A stretch of DNA of 64,000 bases from Myxococcales bacterium (GTDB taxonomy: Bacteria > Myxococcota_A > Polyangia > Polyangiales > Polyangiaceae). The stretch is from contig JADJCA010000007.1 of assembly GCA_016703425.1 (NCBI GenBank), forward strand, positions 558,001 through 622,000, given 5' to 3'. The notes under the pieces were generated by a model that did not search any database, was not told where the DNA came from, and saw nothing but the letters and a program-made list of their open reading frames with translations. This document shows, in pieces, positions 36,639-44,880 of this stretch (position 1 is the first letter of the stretch; every line of letters begins with the position of its first letter). The position numbers and the translations under genes are program-made.

Positions 36639-36936
36639 CGCCTTTGGATCTCGGATTCGACTGAGTCGACGCGCCCACCTCGCCTGACAAGGCGCGCCTA
36701 CCGCGCAGGCGCCGCACCGAACGCTGGCCGAGAGTGGCGGAGTCCTTCCAGGGCGCTTTAGAGACGGCCCGCCAATGGTGACGACTTTGTTCGAGGAGCC
36801 GGCCGATGGCACTCTTGCTCGCACGGAAGCTGCGACAGCCCCATTTCGCGGACCGCAGCCGGCCCCCGTGCGGCCCATGCGCTCGGCGCGAGCGCCCTCA
36901 CTCCCCATTTGAAGCGCGCTCCACTACGGTGACTTC
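36639..36936. other. Gene-free divergent promoter region
   Basis: This stretch separates the DUF1566 gene from the divergent glutathione-transferase-like gene. I see no coding sequence. A palindrome TCGACT-G-AGTCGA lies at 36657-36669, 20 to 40 bp upstream of the minus-strand starts. No convincing -35/-10 pair can be called on either strand. Confidence 0.4.
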
Positions 36937-37716
36937 GTGCCCGAACTCCTTTGCCTCCGCTATTCGCCTTGGTCCGAGAAGGCGCGCTGGGCTCTCGCCG
37001 CGAGGAGTGTGTCCTACACGCATCGCACGTATTCACCGTTGCTCGGTGAGCCAGCGCTGCGATTGAAGCTCCGACGCCTTTCCGGCCCCGTCTCCGTCCC
37101 GGTCCTCACCGACGACGACGGACGCGTCTACGCGGACTCGTCCGATATCGCGCGCTGGGCTGACGCGCGAGGCGAAGGACCGCGCCTCTTTCCGGAGGGG
37201 CAGGACGCCCGCATCGCCGAGTGGGTCGCGCTCTCTGAGCGTGGCCTCTCGGCGGGGCGCGGGCTGTCGCTGCGCCGCCTCTTGACCGACGACGAAGGTC
37301 TCTTCGAGATGGTGCCGCGCAAACTGCGGTCACTCGGCGGCGCCGCAAGGGCCATCGCCGCCTTCGGCGTCCGCCGCACGCTGGCGAAATATGGAGCCGC
37401 TGATCGGAGCAACGCCGAACTCGAGGGCGAGCTCGGCCGGGTGCTCGAAACATTGCAGGTCGCCCTCGCCAAGGTGCAAGGCGATGGCGGCCCGCGGCTG
37501 CTCTTGGGCACGTTCTCCTTCGCCGACATAGCGATGGCGCAGGTCCTCGCGTTCGTCTCGCCGCCGGCCTTCGGCCTTCGCATGGGAAAAGCGACACGTC
37601 GCACCTTCACTGATCCGGCGCTTCTGGCGCGCTTCGCGGACCTCGTGACGTGGCGCGACGCGCTCTATGAGCGCTACCGACCGCGCCCGCCGGCGGACGC
37701 GAAGACGTCGGTCTAG
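36937..37716 (+). CDS. Glutathione S-transferase-like protein
   Basis: The N-terminal thioredoxin-like domain has the GST opening LLCLRYSPWSEKARWALAAR, where the Ser in YSPWS sits at the usual catalytic position, and a cis-Pro region VSVPVLTDDDGRVYADSSDI. The C-terminal half is all helical, with a TFSFADIAMAQVLAFV segment matching the N-capping box of GST-C domains. It begins at GTG 36937 with no strong ribosome-binding site; the start could be internal, but this one puts the first strand in place. The substrate is unknown. Convergent with glutamate dehydrogenase. Confidence 0.86.
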   Translation: MPELLCLRYSPWSEKARWALAARSVSYTHRTYSPLLGEPALRLKLRRLSGPVSVPVLTDDDGRVYADSSDIARWADARGEGPRLFPEGQDARIAEWVALSERGLSAGRGLSLRRLLTDDEGLFEMVPRKLRSLGGAARAIAAFGVRRTLAKYGAADRSNAELEGELGRVLETLQVALAKVQGDGGPRLLLGTFSFADIAMAQVLAFVSPPAFGLRMGKATRRTFTDPALLARFADLVTWRDALYERYRPRPPADAKTSV

Positions 37717-37813
37717 GGGCGCACTTCGCAGGCTCACGGAGCCCCAAAAGCGCGAAGCGCCGCGCGACCTCGCGGTCGGCGGCGCCTCGGCTCAAAGACG
37801 CGAGCGTCCCATC

Positions 37814-39170
37814 TCAGGGGAAGATCTCGCGCTCCTTGTAGACAGCCTCGATGCGCTGGAGCGCGATGCCGTAGGCGGCGACGCGAAGGTCCGTCTTCTT
37901 GTGACGAGCCCAGTCGGCGACCTCGCGGTACGCGCGGTTCATGGCGCGCTCGAGCTTCGCGTCGACCTCTTCTTCGGTCCAGCTCTCCGAGTTCTTGTTC
38001 TGGACCCACTCGTAGTAGCTGACGGTGACGCCGCCGGAGTTGGCGAGGACGTCGGGGAGCACCGCGATGCCCTTCTCGAGCAGGACGCGCTCGCCGTCGG
38101 GCGTGCACGGACCGTTGGCGCCTTCGACGATGACCTTCGCGTTGATGGCCTTCGCCTCGGCTTCGCCGATCTGGTTCTCGAGGGCGCAGGGCGCGAAGAT
38201 GTCGCACTTCGTCGCGAAGAACTCCTCGCGCGTGATGGCCTTGCCGCCGGGATAGCCGGCGATGCTGCCGTTCTGCTTCACGTACTCCTGGAGCTTGTGA
38301 GCGTTGAAACCCTCGGGGTTGAACATGTAGCCCGAGTGATCACCCACGGCGATGGTCGACACGCCGAGACGCGACAAGATGACGCCGAGGTTAGAGCCGA
38401 CGTTGCCGAAGCCTTGCACGGCCATGGTGGAGCCGCGGAAGTCGAAGTTCGCGTCTTTCGCCCACTGAATGAGGCAGAAGACCGCACCCTGGCCCGTGGC
38501 CTTCTCGCGACCGAGCGTTCCGCCGGAGGCGACGGGCTTGCCGGTGACGATGCCCTTGACGCTCTGCTTCTGAAAGCTGCCGACCATGTTGGCGTAGGTG
38601 TCCATCATCCACGCCATCGTCTGGCTGTTGGTGCCCACGTCCGGCGCCGGGATGTCGTAGTCAGGGCCGATGTTCGAGCCGAGCGCGTGCGTGAAGCGGC
38701 GCGTGATCTTCTGAAGCTCGTGGCGCGAGACGCTCTTCGGGTCGAACTTGATGCCGCCCTTGCCGCCGCCGTAGGGGAGCCGCATGAGCGCGCTCTTCCA
38801 GGTCATCATGGCGGCAAGCGCCTTGACGTCGTCGAGCGAGACGCTCGGGGTGGTAGCGCATGCCGCCCTTGAAGGGCCCAAGCAGGTTGTTGTGCTGCAC
38901 GCGGTAGCCCTTGAAGAGCTTCACTTCGCCGTTGTCCATGCGGACGGGGAAGTTGACGATGATCTCGTTCTTCGGCTGCGAAAGGATCGTCTGCACGAAG
39001 GGCTCGACGTTGGACGCCTTGGCGGCCATGTCGAGGTATTGCTGCACGACCTGGAAGAACGGGTAGTGCTTCTCGGGCTTGGCAGCCGGCAAAGACGTCA
39101 TCGACGGACGTGAAGGCGCGGGCACGGGGACTTCGGAAGCGGCTTTCATGCTCGGATCAGAGGGCTTCAC
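37814..39170 (-). CDS. gdhA: Glu/Leu/Phe/Val dehydrogenase (glutamate dehydrogenase type), frameshifted as read
   Basis: This hexameric-family dehydrogenase should interconvert glutamate and 2-oxoglutarate. The N-terminal 109 residues (FPVRMDNGEVKLFKGYRVQH, LLGPFKGGMRYHPE) read in one frame and the remainder (VSLDDVKALAAMMTWKSALM, PYGGGKGGIKFDPKS with the catalytic Lys, and the dinucleotide motif AVQGFGNVGSNLG) in the next. One surplus base near 38843, between codons for YHPE and VSLDD, explains both; removing it gives a complete protein of about 451 residues. GTG 39170 is preferred because AGGAG lies six bases upstream. Cofactor preference cannot be read with confidence. Candidate promoter at 39277-39248. 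Confidence 0.92.
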
Positions 39171-39247
39171 GGCGACTCCTCGACGCGTGGTTCGCGTCGC
39201 TCTTTGGTACGGACAACGCTCCGAAAAAGGCTCCCGAAGCGCGGCGG

Positions 39248-39277
39248 ACTCTAGTCTCGCCGCGAAGGAGGGTGCAA
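39248..39277 (-). promoter_or_regulatory. Candidate sigma70 promoter of the glutamate dehydrogenase gene
   Basis: Read on the minus strand: TTGCAC (39277-39272), an 18-base spacer, TAGAGT (39253-39248). It would give a leader of about 70 bases before the GTG at 39170. The hexamers are good but not perfect. Confidence 0.35.
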
Positions 39278-39314
39278 GAGACGCGCGCGCGTTTCAGTGC
39301 GGAAAGAGCGACGT

Positions 39315-39329
39315 TTGTGCAACGCACAA
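39315..39329. promoter_or_regulatory. Palindrome TTGTGC-AAC-GCACAA upstream of glutamate dehydrogenase
   Basis: Two perfect 6-base half-sites with a 3-base centre lie about 40 bp upstream of the candidate promoter of the dehydrogenase gene, in a locally A/T-richer stretch. Position and symmetry fit an activator or repressor site; the regulator is unknown. Confidence 0.35.
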
Positions 39330-39430
39330 TGCTTGCGAACCATGCTTCGCATCGAAACTGGCGAGCAGCGCACGAGCTTGACGCAGTGAGTCGTGGAGGG
39401 CGCATCGCCTTTGACGCGGTGCCGGCCAGC

Positions 39431-40168
39431 TCAGAAAAGGCCGCGAATCCCCGCGTCCTCCAAGGCCTGCGAAGCGAGCGGCTCCCAGCCGCGGTTCGCC
39501 AGAGGGCTCGCCGGACTCGGGTGCGGGATCTGACTGACAAAGGCGCCCGGCGGCGCGACGGCCTCCAGGCGCTTTTTTGCGTAGAGCCCGACGCCGACTA
39601 GGTGCTTCGCACCCAAGACCACGACGGCCTTCGAGAGCGCCTCGTCGCAGACGGCCTCCATGGCCGCGCGCTCGGGGCGCGCGATTTTGTCGGGCGTGAC
39701 GTTGGCGCCGCGCTCGTCGAGGAAGAGCAGCGGGCAGTAGTTGAGGACGAAGGCTCGCTTGAAGAAGGTGGCCGGCGACGGGTGACGCTTCGCGATGGCA
39801 CCCCAGAGACGTTGCCCCGAGACCTCGACACGAGGGCACAGAAGGCCCATCACAGGCCGCTTTGCGTGAACATTCTTGGGCGGTCGAATCTTGCCCGTGA
39901 GGCCGAGGTAGTCACGCACCGTTGGCACGTCGCCGAAGGGGATGCCCGTCTGCCCCATGCCGAAGGGACCGGGGTTCATGCCGAGCAGAAGGACTTCTTT
40001 TTTTCCCTGGCCGAAGCGCGAGAGGTAGCCCGCGACGAAGTCGGCGGCGTATTCGAGCGGCCGGTACACGTGCGCGACCGGCGCGCTGAAGCGAAGCGCG
40101 CGCGTGGCCTTCGCGAGGTCCTTGTGGACGCTCTCGAGGGTCGTCGCCTGACGCGCCCCGCCGGTCAC
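39431..40168 (-). CDS. SMUG1-like uracil-DNA glycosylase
   Basis: The sequence matches the SMUG1 family of uracil-DNA glycosylases along its length: LLLGMNPGPFGMGQTGIPFG (motif 1, with Asn in the NPGPFGM catalytic loop), KRPVMGLLCPRVEVSGQRLW, FVLNYCPLLFLDERGANVTP and the C-terminal HPSPASPLANRGWEPL (motif 2, with the essential His). It would remove uracil from DNA to begin base excision repair. SMUG1 homologues are known in animals and a few bacteria. GTG 40168 overlaps the cdsA stop by 4 bp; the open frame runs further upstream only as a shadow. Third gene of a uppS-cdsA unit. Confidence 0.93.
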   Translation of the reverse strand: MTGGARQATTLESVHKDLAKATRALRFSAPVAHVYRPLEYAADFVAGYLSRFGQGKKEVLLLGMNPGPFGMGQTGIPFGDVPTVRDYLGLTGKIRPPKNVHAKRPVMGLLCPRVEVSGQRLWGAIAKRHPSPATFFKRAFVLNYCPLLFLDERGANVTPDKIARPERAAMEAVCDEALSKAVVVLGAKHLVGVGLYAKKRLEAVAPPGAFVSQIPHPSPASPLANRGWEPLASQALEDAGIRGLF

Positions 40169-41028
40169 TTGGCCCACAAGAGATAGAGCGACGTCACGGT
40201 GGCCGTCACGAGGAGCGCGTCGATGCGATCGAGGATGCCACCGTGCCCTGGCAGAATGCCGCCCGAGTCCTTCACGCCCGTCGCGCGCTTCAGGAGCGAC
40301 TCGCCGAGATCGCCCGCTTGCCCCGCGGCGGCGGCCACGGCGGCGAGCGGCAGGGCGTGCGCGAGCGACAACGACGGCAGGAACCACGCGTGCGCCAGCG
40401 CACCGCCGAGCATCGCGGCCGCGAGGCCACCGACGGCGCCCTCGACGGTCTTCTTCGGCGAGACGGCTTCGTAGAGTTTGTGACGGCCCAGAAAACGTCC
40501 GGCGAAGTAGCCGCCGGTATCCGCGAACCAGGCGAACAACAGGCACAGGACCACGTAGCCAGGACCGTCGTTGCCTGGCTGATCGCGCCGCATGACCGCC
40601 AGGAGCGCGAGCGGCACGCCGACGTAGAGCGGGCCGAAGGCCAGCGCCATGGAACGAAGGGCGGCCGTCGCGACAGCGCCGAGGCGCGTCAAGGTGATGA
40701 AGAGCGCCAGGACGGGGAGCGCCGCGATGAGCGTGAGGAGCGCCCTGGGATCTTTGCCCGACTCGTACACGACAAGCGCTGTGGCCACCGTGAGCAGCAC
40801 CCCGACCGCTCGGCTGGGCGCGTCGTCCGGGTGGCTCATGCCGAAGAGCTCCCAAGCGCCAACGGCCGCCGCCGCGAGCACGAGGACAAAGAAAGCGACG
40901 GGTGGCCCGTAATACAAGAGGCCGAGAATGACCGGCGCGCCCACGAGCGCCGTGAGGACGCGAACGACGAGGTTCGAGGCCTTCGAGCTCAAGGCCGCGA
41001 CTCCCGACGCAGCGACGTCCGCGTGCAC
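40165..41028 (-). CDS. cdsA: Phosphatidate cytidylyltransferase
   Basis: CdsA makes CDP-diacylglycerol from phosphatidic acid and CTP for phospholipid synthesis in the inner membrane. About seven or eight hydrophobic helices are visible, and the family signature lies at the C-terminus: GVKDSGGILPGHGGILDRID (K-x-x-G-x-x-x-P-GHGG-x-x-DR-x-D). The FAWFADTGGYFAGRF segment is also typical. The start is uncertain: GTG 41028 or TTG 40992, the latter with GGGAG eight bases upstream. It follows uppS by 13 bp or more and overlaps the glycosylase gene by 4 bp. Confidence 0.94.
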   Translation of the reverse strand: MHADVAASGVAALSSKASNLVVRVLTALVGAPVILGLLYYGPPVAFFVLVLAAAAVGAWELFGMSHPDDAPSRAVGVLLTVATALVVYESGKDPRALLTLIAALPVLALFITLTRLGAVATAALRSMALAFGPLYVGVPLALLAVMRRDQPGNDGPGYVVLCLLFAWFADTGGYFAGRFLGRHKLYEAVSPKKTVEGAVGGLAAAMLGGALAHAWFLPSLSLAHALPLAAVAAAAGQAGDLGESLLKRATGVKDSGGILPGHGGILDRIDALLVTATVTSLYLLWAK

Positions 41029-41041
41029 ACTCCCGTGAGCT

Positions 41042-41821
41042 TCACGCGACGGCCCCGCGGCTCTCCTCGGGGCTCGACTGGTTTGCGACGACGGAGGCCG
41101 GCTTGCCGACGAGACCGAAGCGACGCTCGCGGGCCTGAAAGCTGGCGACGGCCGCGTAGAGGTCGTCGGAGGAGAACTCGGGCCACAAGGCGTCGGAGAA
41201 GAAGAGCTCTGAATAGGCGAGGCCGAAGAGCATGAAGTTGGAGATGCGGCGCTCACCCCCGGTGCGAATGACGAGATCCGGATCGCCAACCGAGACGCTG
41301 GGGATCACGCTGCGCAGCTCGCCCACGTTGACGTCTTCCCAGCGCATCGAGCCGTTCGCGACGCGGCGCGCCAGCTCGCGCGCAGCGTCGGCGATTTCTT
41401 CGCGACCGCCATAGCTCAGCGCAAGCGTGAGCGTCATCTGCTTGTGGGACTTCGTGTCGCTGCGGAGCGGATCGAGGGCCGCGCGCACGATGGCGGGAAG
41501 GCGCCCCAAGTTGCCGACGGCGTTCAGCCGAATGCCGTTGTCCAAGAGCTCGTCGCGCTCGGAGAGCAAGAACTCGCGCAAGAGCTCCATGAGCGCGTCG
41601 ACTTCTTCTTCCGGGCGCGCCCAGTTCTGTTCGCTGAAGGCGTAGAGCGTAAGCGCACGGAGGCCCAAGCGGCGCGCGGCGCGCACCACGCGGCGCACCG
41701 ATTGAGCGCCTTCCTTGTGCCCGCGCACGCGCGGCAGCCCGCGCTGCTGCGCCCAGCGGCCGTTGCCATCCATGATGATGCCGACGTGGGACGGCAAATT
41801 GCGTGCTTCGACGAGGACCAT
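41042..41821 (-). CDS. uppS: Undecaprenyl diphosphate synthase (cis-prenyltransferase)
   Basis: The motif order is that of UppS: HVGIIMDGNGRWAQQRGLPR with the catalytic Asp, GHKEGAQSVRRVV, LTLYAFSEQNWARP, LALSYGGREEI, and DLVIRTGGERRISNFMLF followed by ELFFSDALWPEF. The enzyme makes the C55 carrier lipid for peptidoglycan and surface polysaccharides from farnesyl and isopentenyl diphosphate in the cytoplasm and at the membrane. ATG 41821 has GGGGAAAG upstream; an upstream GTG at 41848 would only add nine residues. The uppS-cdsA order is the common bacterial one. Confidence 0.97.
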   Translation of the reverse strand: MVLVEARNLPSHVGIIMDGNGRWAQQRGLPRVRGHKEGAQSVRRVVRAARRLGLRALTLYAFSEQNWARPEEEVDALMELLREFLLSERDELLDNGIRLNAVGNLGRLPAIVRAALDPLRSDTKSHKQMTLTLALSYGGREEIADAARELARRVANGSMRWEDVNVGELRSVIPSVSVGDPDLVIRTGGERRISNFMLFGLAYSELFFSDALWPEFSSDDLYAAVASFQARERRFGLVGKPASVVANQSSPEESRGAVA

Positions 41822-41863
41822 GAGGCTACTTTCCCCGCGAACTATCACGGGCTGGGCGCGACG

Positions 41864-42271
41864 TCACCCGCGGTCGAGCACGTCTTTTCGAAGCTCCTGA
41901 CCGGAGGGGGAAAGGACACGCACCTCGATGGTCTTTGCGCCCCGGACCGTGGCCATGCCCCACGTGCGCCACTTTGGCGACCGGCCGATGTCGAGAGACT
42001 GACGCGCCGTCTCCTTGCCGTCGTGGCTCCACACGAGGGTGACGGCAGCCTCGGCGCCGGGATTCTTCACCTCCACGAAGTAGGTCACGAGGGCGCTCCC
42101 CTTGCCGTCCCCGACGGGCTTGCCGCCCTCGACTTTGTCGCCGAACTGGGCGCCCACGACGGAGAGGGTGGCTTCGCCTTCGGGCACGGGAATGGGATCG
42201 GCGCCGAACGCCGGCGCGGCGACGAAGAGGGCGAAGAAGGACGAGAGAAGACAAGCGCGGCTGACGTTCAT
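41864..42271 (-). CDS. Exported protein, DUF2914-like
   Basis: ATG 42271 has GGAGG upstream (11-base spacing) and starts a signal peptide MNVSRACLLSSFFALFVAAP ending at AFGA. The mature 112 residues carry a pattern typical of DUF2914-like domains: TYFVEVKNPG, VTLVWSHDGKETARQSLDIG, and the closing SPKWRTWGMATVRG then a TIEVRVLSPSGQEL strand. The function is unknown; the family is found in periplasmic proteins. It lies 42 bp upstream of uppS on the same strand and could be co-transcribed with it, so it may be linked to envelope synthesis. Confidence 0.78.
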   Translation of the reverse strand: MNVSRACLLSSFFALFVAAPAFGADPIPVPEGEATLSVVGAQFGDKVEGGKPVGDGKGSALVTYFVEVKNPGAEAAVTLVWSHDGKETARQSLDIGRSPKWRTWGMATVRGAKTIEVRVLSPSGQELRKDVLDRG

Positions 42272-42492
42272 GTTTCGGATGACCTCCGAGGCCACGCTCG
42301 TGCAGCCTCCGTACCAGCGGCCGGGCAGCGGCTTTTCGGCCATTTGTGGCCCATTTGGCCGTCGCCTTCGTGGGCCCCGTGACACGCCCCGTGGCCAACG
42401 CGGCGCGCCCCTGGGTGCCAGGTTGGGGTCGGCGGGGAGACGGGTCGCGAGGCCGCTCCGCGTCGAGCCTCTTCGCGTGGTAAGAGCGAAAC

Positions 42493-43794
42493 ATGATCGG
42501 CACTCGGGTCACGCTCCGCCTCCGCATGTCCGCCCACGACGCTCACTACGCCGGCGAGTTGGTCGACGGCGCGCGCATGCTCGCGCTCTTCGGCGATCTC
42601 GCGACGGAGCTCTTGATTCGACTCGACGGCGACGAAGGTCTCTTCCGCGCCTACGAGGAGGTCGAGTTCCTCGCGCCGGTCTACGCCGGCGACTACATCG
42701 AGGCGACGGCCGAGCTCATCGCCTTGGGCAAGACCAGCCGGAAGATGCGCTTCGAAGCGCGCAAGGTCGTCTCCAACCTAAGGCAAGCCGGCTTCGCGCC
42801 GAGCGCCGCTGATGTGCTCGAACCGGCGGTCGTTGTCACGCGCGCCGTCGGGACCTGCGTGGTCCCCAAGGAGTTCCAGCGCGGGAGCAAGGGCCTCTAC
42901 ATGCCGGCCTTGCCGGCAGGTCCCGCCCCCGGCGCCGAGCCCATCGTGACGCCGGCCCCGCTCGCGGGTTTGCCCTTGGTGCTGACGGCGGCCATCGTGG
43001 GCGCCGAGGTGACGCGGGCGCAAACGCCGCATCTTCCCATCACGCCGAGCGAGATCGCCGATGAGGCCGCGCGTTGCCGCGAGGCCGGCGCCGCGGTCAT
43101 TCACTTGCACGTCCGCAACGACGACGGCTCGCCGACGCAATCGGCGGAGCGCTTCGCCGAGACCCTCGAGGCGATCCGCAAGAAGACCGACTGCATCATC
43201 CAAACCTCAACGGGCGGCGCCGTCGGCATGAGCATCGCCGAGCGCGCGGGCCCCCTCGCCTGCAAACCCGAGATGGCGACGCTCAACTGCGGCACCATCA
43301 ATTTTGGCGAGGACGTCTTCGTCAACACGCGTCCGCAAATTCGAGACCTCGCCGCGCGCATCAAGGCCGCCGGGAGCGTCGCTGAGCTCGAGTGTTACGA
43401 CGTCGGCCACGTGGAGGAAGCGGTTCGTCTCCTCGAAGAGGGCGCCATCGGCGCGCCGCTTCACTTCCAGTTCGTCCTTGGGATTCCCGGCGGCATCGGT
43501 GCGCGCGAGGAGCACGTGTCGTATTTGCGTTCACTCCTGCCGGCCGGTGCCACCTGGGCCGTGGCGGCCGTGGGACGTCATCAGCAACCGATGACCGAGC
43601 TCGCCATGCGCACCGGCGGTCACGCGCGCGTGGGCCTCGAGGACAACATCTACCTCTCGAAGGGCGTGCTCTCCGAGGGCAGCGCGCCGCTCGTGGCGCG
43701 GGCGGCGGCGTACGCGAAGAGTGTCGGCCGCGTGTTGCTCGAGCCGGAGCAAGCGCGGAAGCACCTGGGGCTCGCTTCTCGAAAAGTTGGGTAG
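42493..43794 (+). CDS. Fusion of 3-aminobutyryl-CoA ammonia-lyase type and 3-keto-5-aminohexanoate cleavage type domains
   Basis: Residues 1 to about 130 match Kal, a small hotdog-fold ammonia-lyase (DAHYAGELVDGARMLALFGD, EVEFLAPVYAGDYIEA, TSRKMRFEARKVV). Residues about 160-433 match the BKACE/Kce beta-keto acid cleavage enzymes: TPSEIADEAARCREAGA, metal-binding His204 and His206 in VIHLHVRNDDGS, and Glu383 in GLEDN. In lysine fermentation, Kce condenses 3-keto-5-aminohexanoate with acetyl-CoA and Kal removes ammonia from the product, so the fusion would join consecutive steps. No other lysine-fermentation gene is in view, so a related beta-amino or beta-keto substrate is possible. Start ATG 42493. 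Confidence 0.92.
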   Translation: MIGTRVTLRLRMSAHDAHYAGELVDGARMLALFGDLATELLIRLDGDEGLFRAYEEVEFLAPVYAGDYIEATAELIALGKTSRKMRFEARKVVSNLRQAGFAPSAADVLEPAVVVTRAVGTCVVPKEFQRGSKGLYMPALPAGPAPGAEPIVTPAPLAGLPLVLTAAIVGAEVTRAQTPHLPITPSEIADEAARCREAGAAVIHLHVRNDDGSPTQSAERFAETLEAIRKKTDCIIQTSTGGAVGMSIAERAGPLACKPEMATLNCGTINFGEDVFVNTRPQIRDLAARIKAAGSVAELECYDVGHVEEAVRLLEEGAIGAPLHFQFVLGIPGGIGAREEHVSYLRSLLPAGATWAVAAVGRHQQPMTELAMRTGGHARVGLEDNIYLSKGVLSEGSAPLVARAAAYAKSVGRVLLEPEQARKHLGLASRKVG

Positions 43795-43803
43795 ACTGCG
43801 CAG

Positions 43804-44870
43804 ATGCCGTGGCGACCGAGTTCCATCGCGGCGCTGGCGCTTCTCTTGGGTTGCCAAGCGCTGCTCGAGTTCGACTCGGGCCCGTCCGCTTCGACGACTG
43901 CGAGCGTTGAGGCGGGAGCCGCCGCGGACGCTACGACGGAGGCCCGAGAGGCCGCCACCGATGCGCCGGCCGATTCCGATGCGGTCACCCTCGCGACACT
44001 GGGTTCGGGAGCGCGTTGGTTGGCGACCAACGGCCAATACGTCTTCACGACGGCCCGGCGCGGCGACGGCTCCGACGCAAGCTCGGTCTACCGTGTGCAG
44101 AAAGACGGCCAGCGTACGCTGGAGCTTGAGACGCCAACGGCAGGCTTCGTGGCGCCTCTGAGTCTCGAAGGTCTCGCGGCCTACGATGGGGGAACGTACC
44201 TGGTCACACTCGAGGCGGTGCGTGCGGCACGCCGGTCCAGCTATGGCGCCTCGACGGCACCAAGTTCACACAGGTCGCCGTCTCGGCCTGCGGCGGGGTC
44301 CCGCTCATGGCGATGGACGCGGCGGGCCCGACGGGACCTCGCGATCTCATGCTCGTCGTGGCCGTTGAAGCCGGCGCGGATCTGCTACGCGTCGCCGTGC
44401 CGAGCACCAACGTCGTCAAGATCGCTGGCTTCCCAGCGGCGACCGCCGTGTTCTCTACGCCGAGCATGGTGTACCTCGCGGACAGCAGCAAGATCGCCTC
44501 GGTGACCAAGCCGGGCGTGGCGAGCACCTTCGCGCCCATCACGTCGCCGGTTCGACAGCTCGTCGCCGACGAAGCAACGGTCTACTGGCTCGACGCCACG
44601 AGCAGCCTCATGGGCAGCCCAGTGAGCGGCGGCGCGCCGACGGTTCGGGCCCAGCTCCCGGCGAAGCCTTCGGGGCTCGCACACTTCGGCGACGACCTCT
44701 TCATCACCTTCTCCGACGCGGGAGAGGTGTGGGCGTTCAACAAGACGGGCGCTGCGCCGGAGCGCCGCATCGCGACGGGACAAGGCCGCCCCGCGGAGAT
44801 CCTCGCAGATGACAGCGGCGTCTACTGGCTCAACCGCAAGGACGGCACCGTCATGCACGTAGCCCGGTAA
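43804..44870 (+). CDS. Lipoprotein with propeller-like domain, frameshifted as read
   Basis: A lipobox signal (MPWRPSSIAALALLLGC) and an Ala/Asp/Thr linker (DATTEAREAATDAP) lead to repeated strands: WLATNGQYVFTTARRGDG, SSVYRVQKDGQRTLELE, MVYLADSSKIASVTKPG, TVYWLDATSSLMGSPV, SGVYWLNRKDG. The frame breaks near 44220, after YLVTLEAV: the natural continuation (CGTPVQLWRLDGTKFTQVAV) lies in the next frame, so one base seems to be missing. It is a paralogue of the lipoprotein at 23467. It starts 9 bp after the Kal-Kce fusion gene and converges on the binding-protein gene with a 10-bp gap. Confidence 0.82.
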
Positions 44871-44880
44871 CGAGCGCGCA

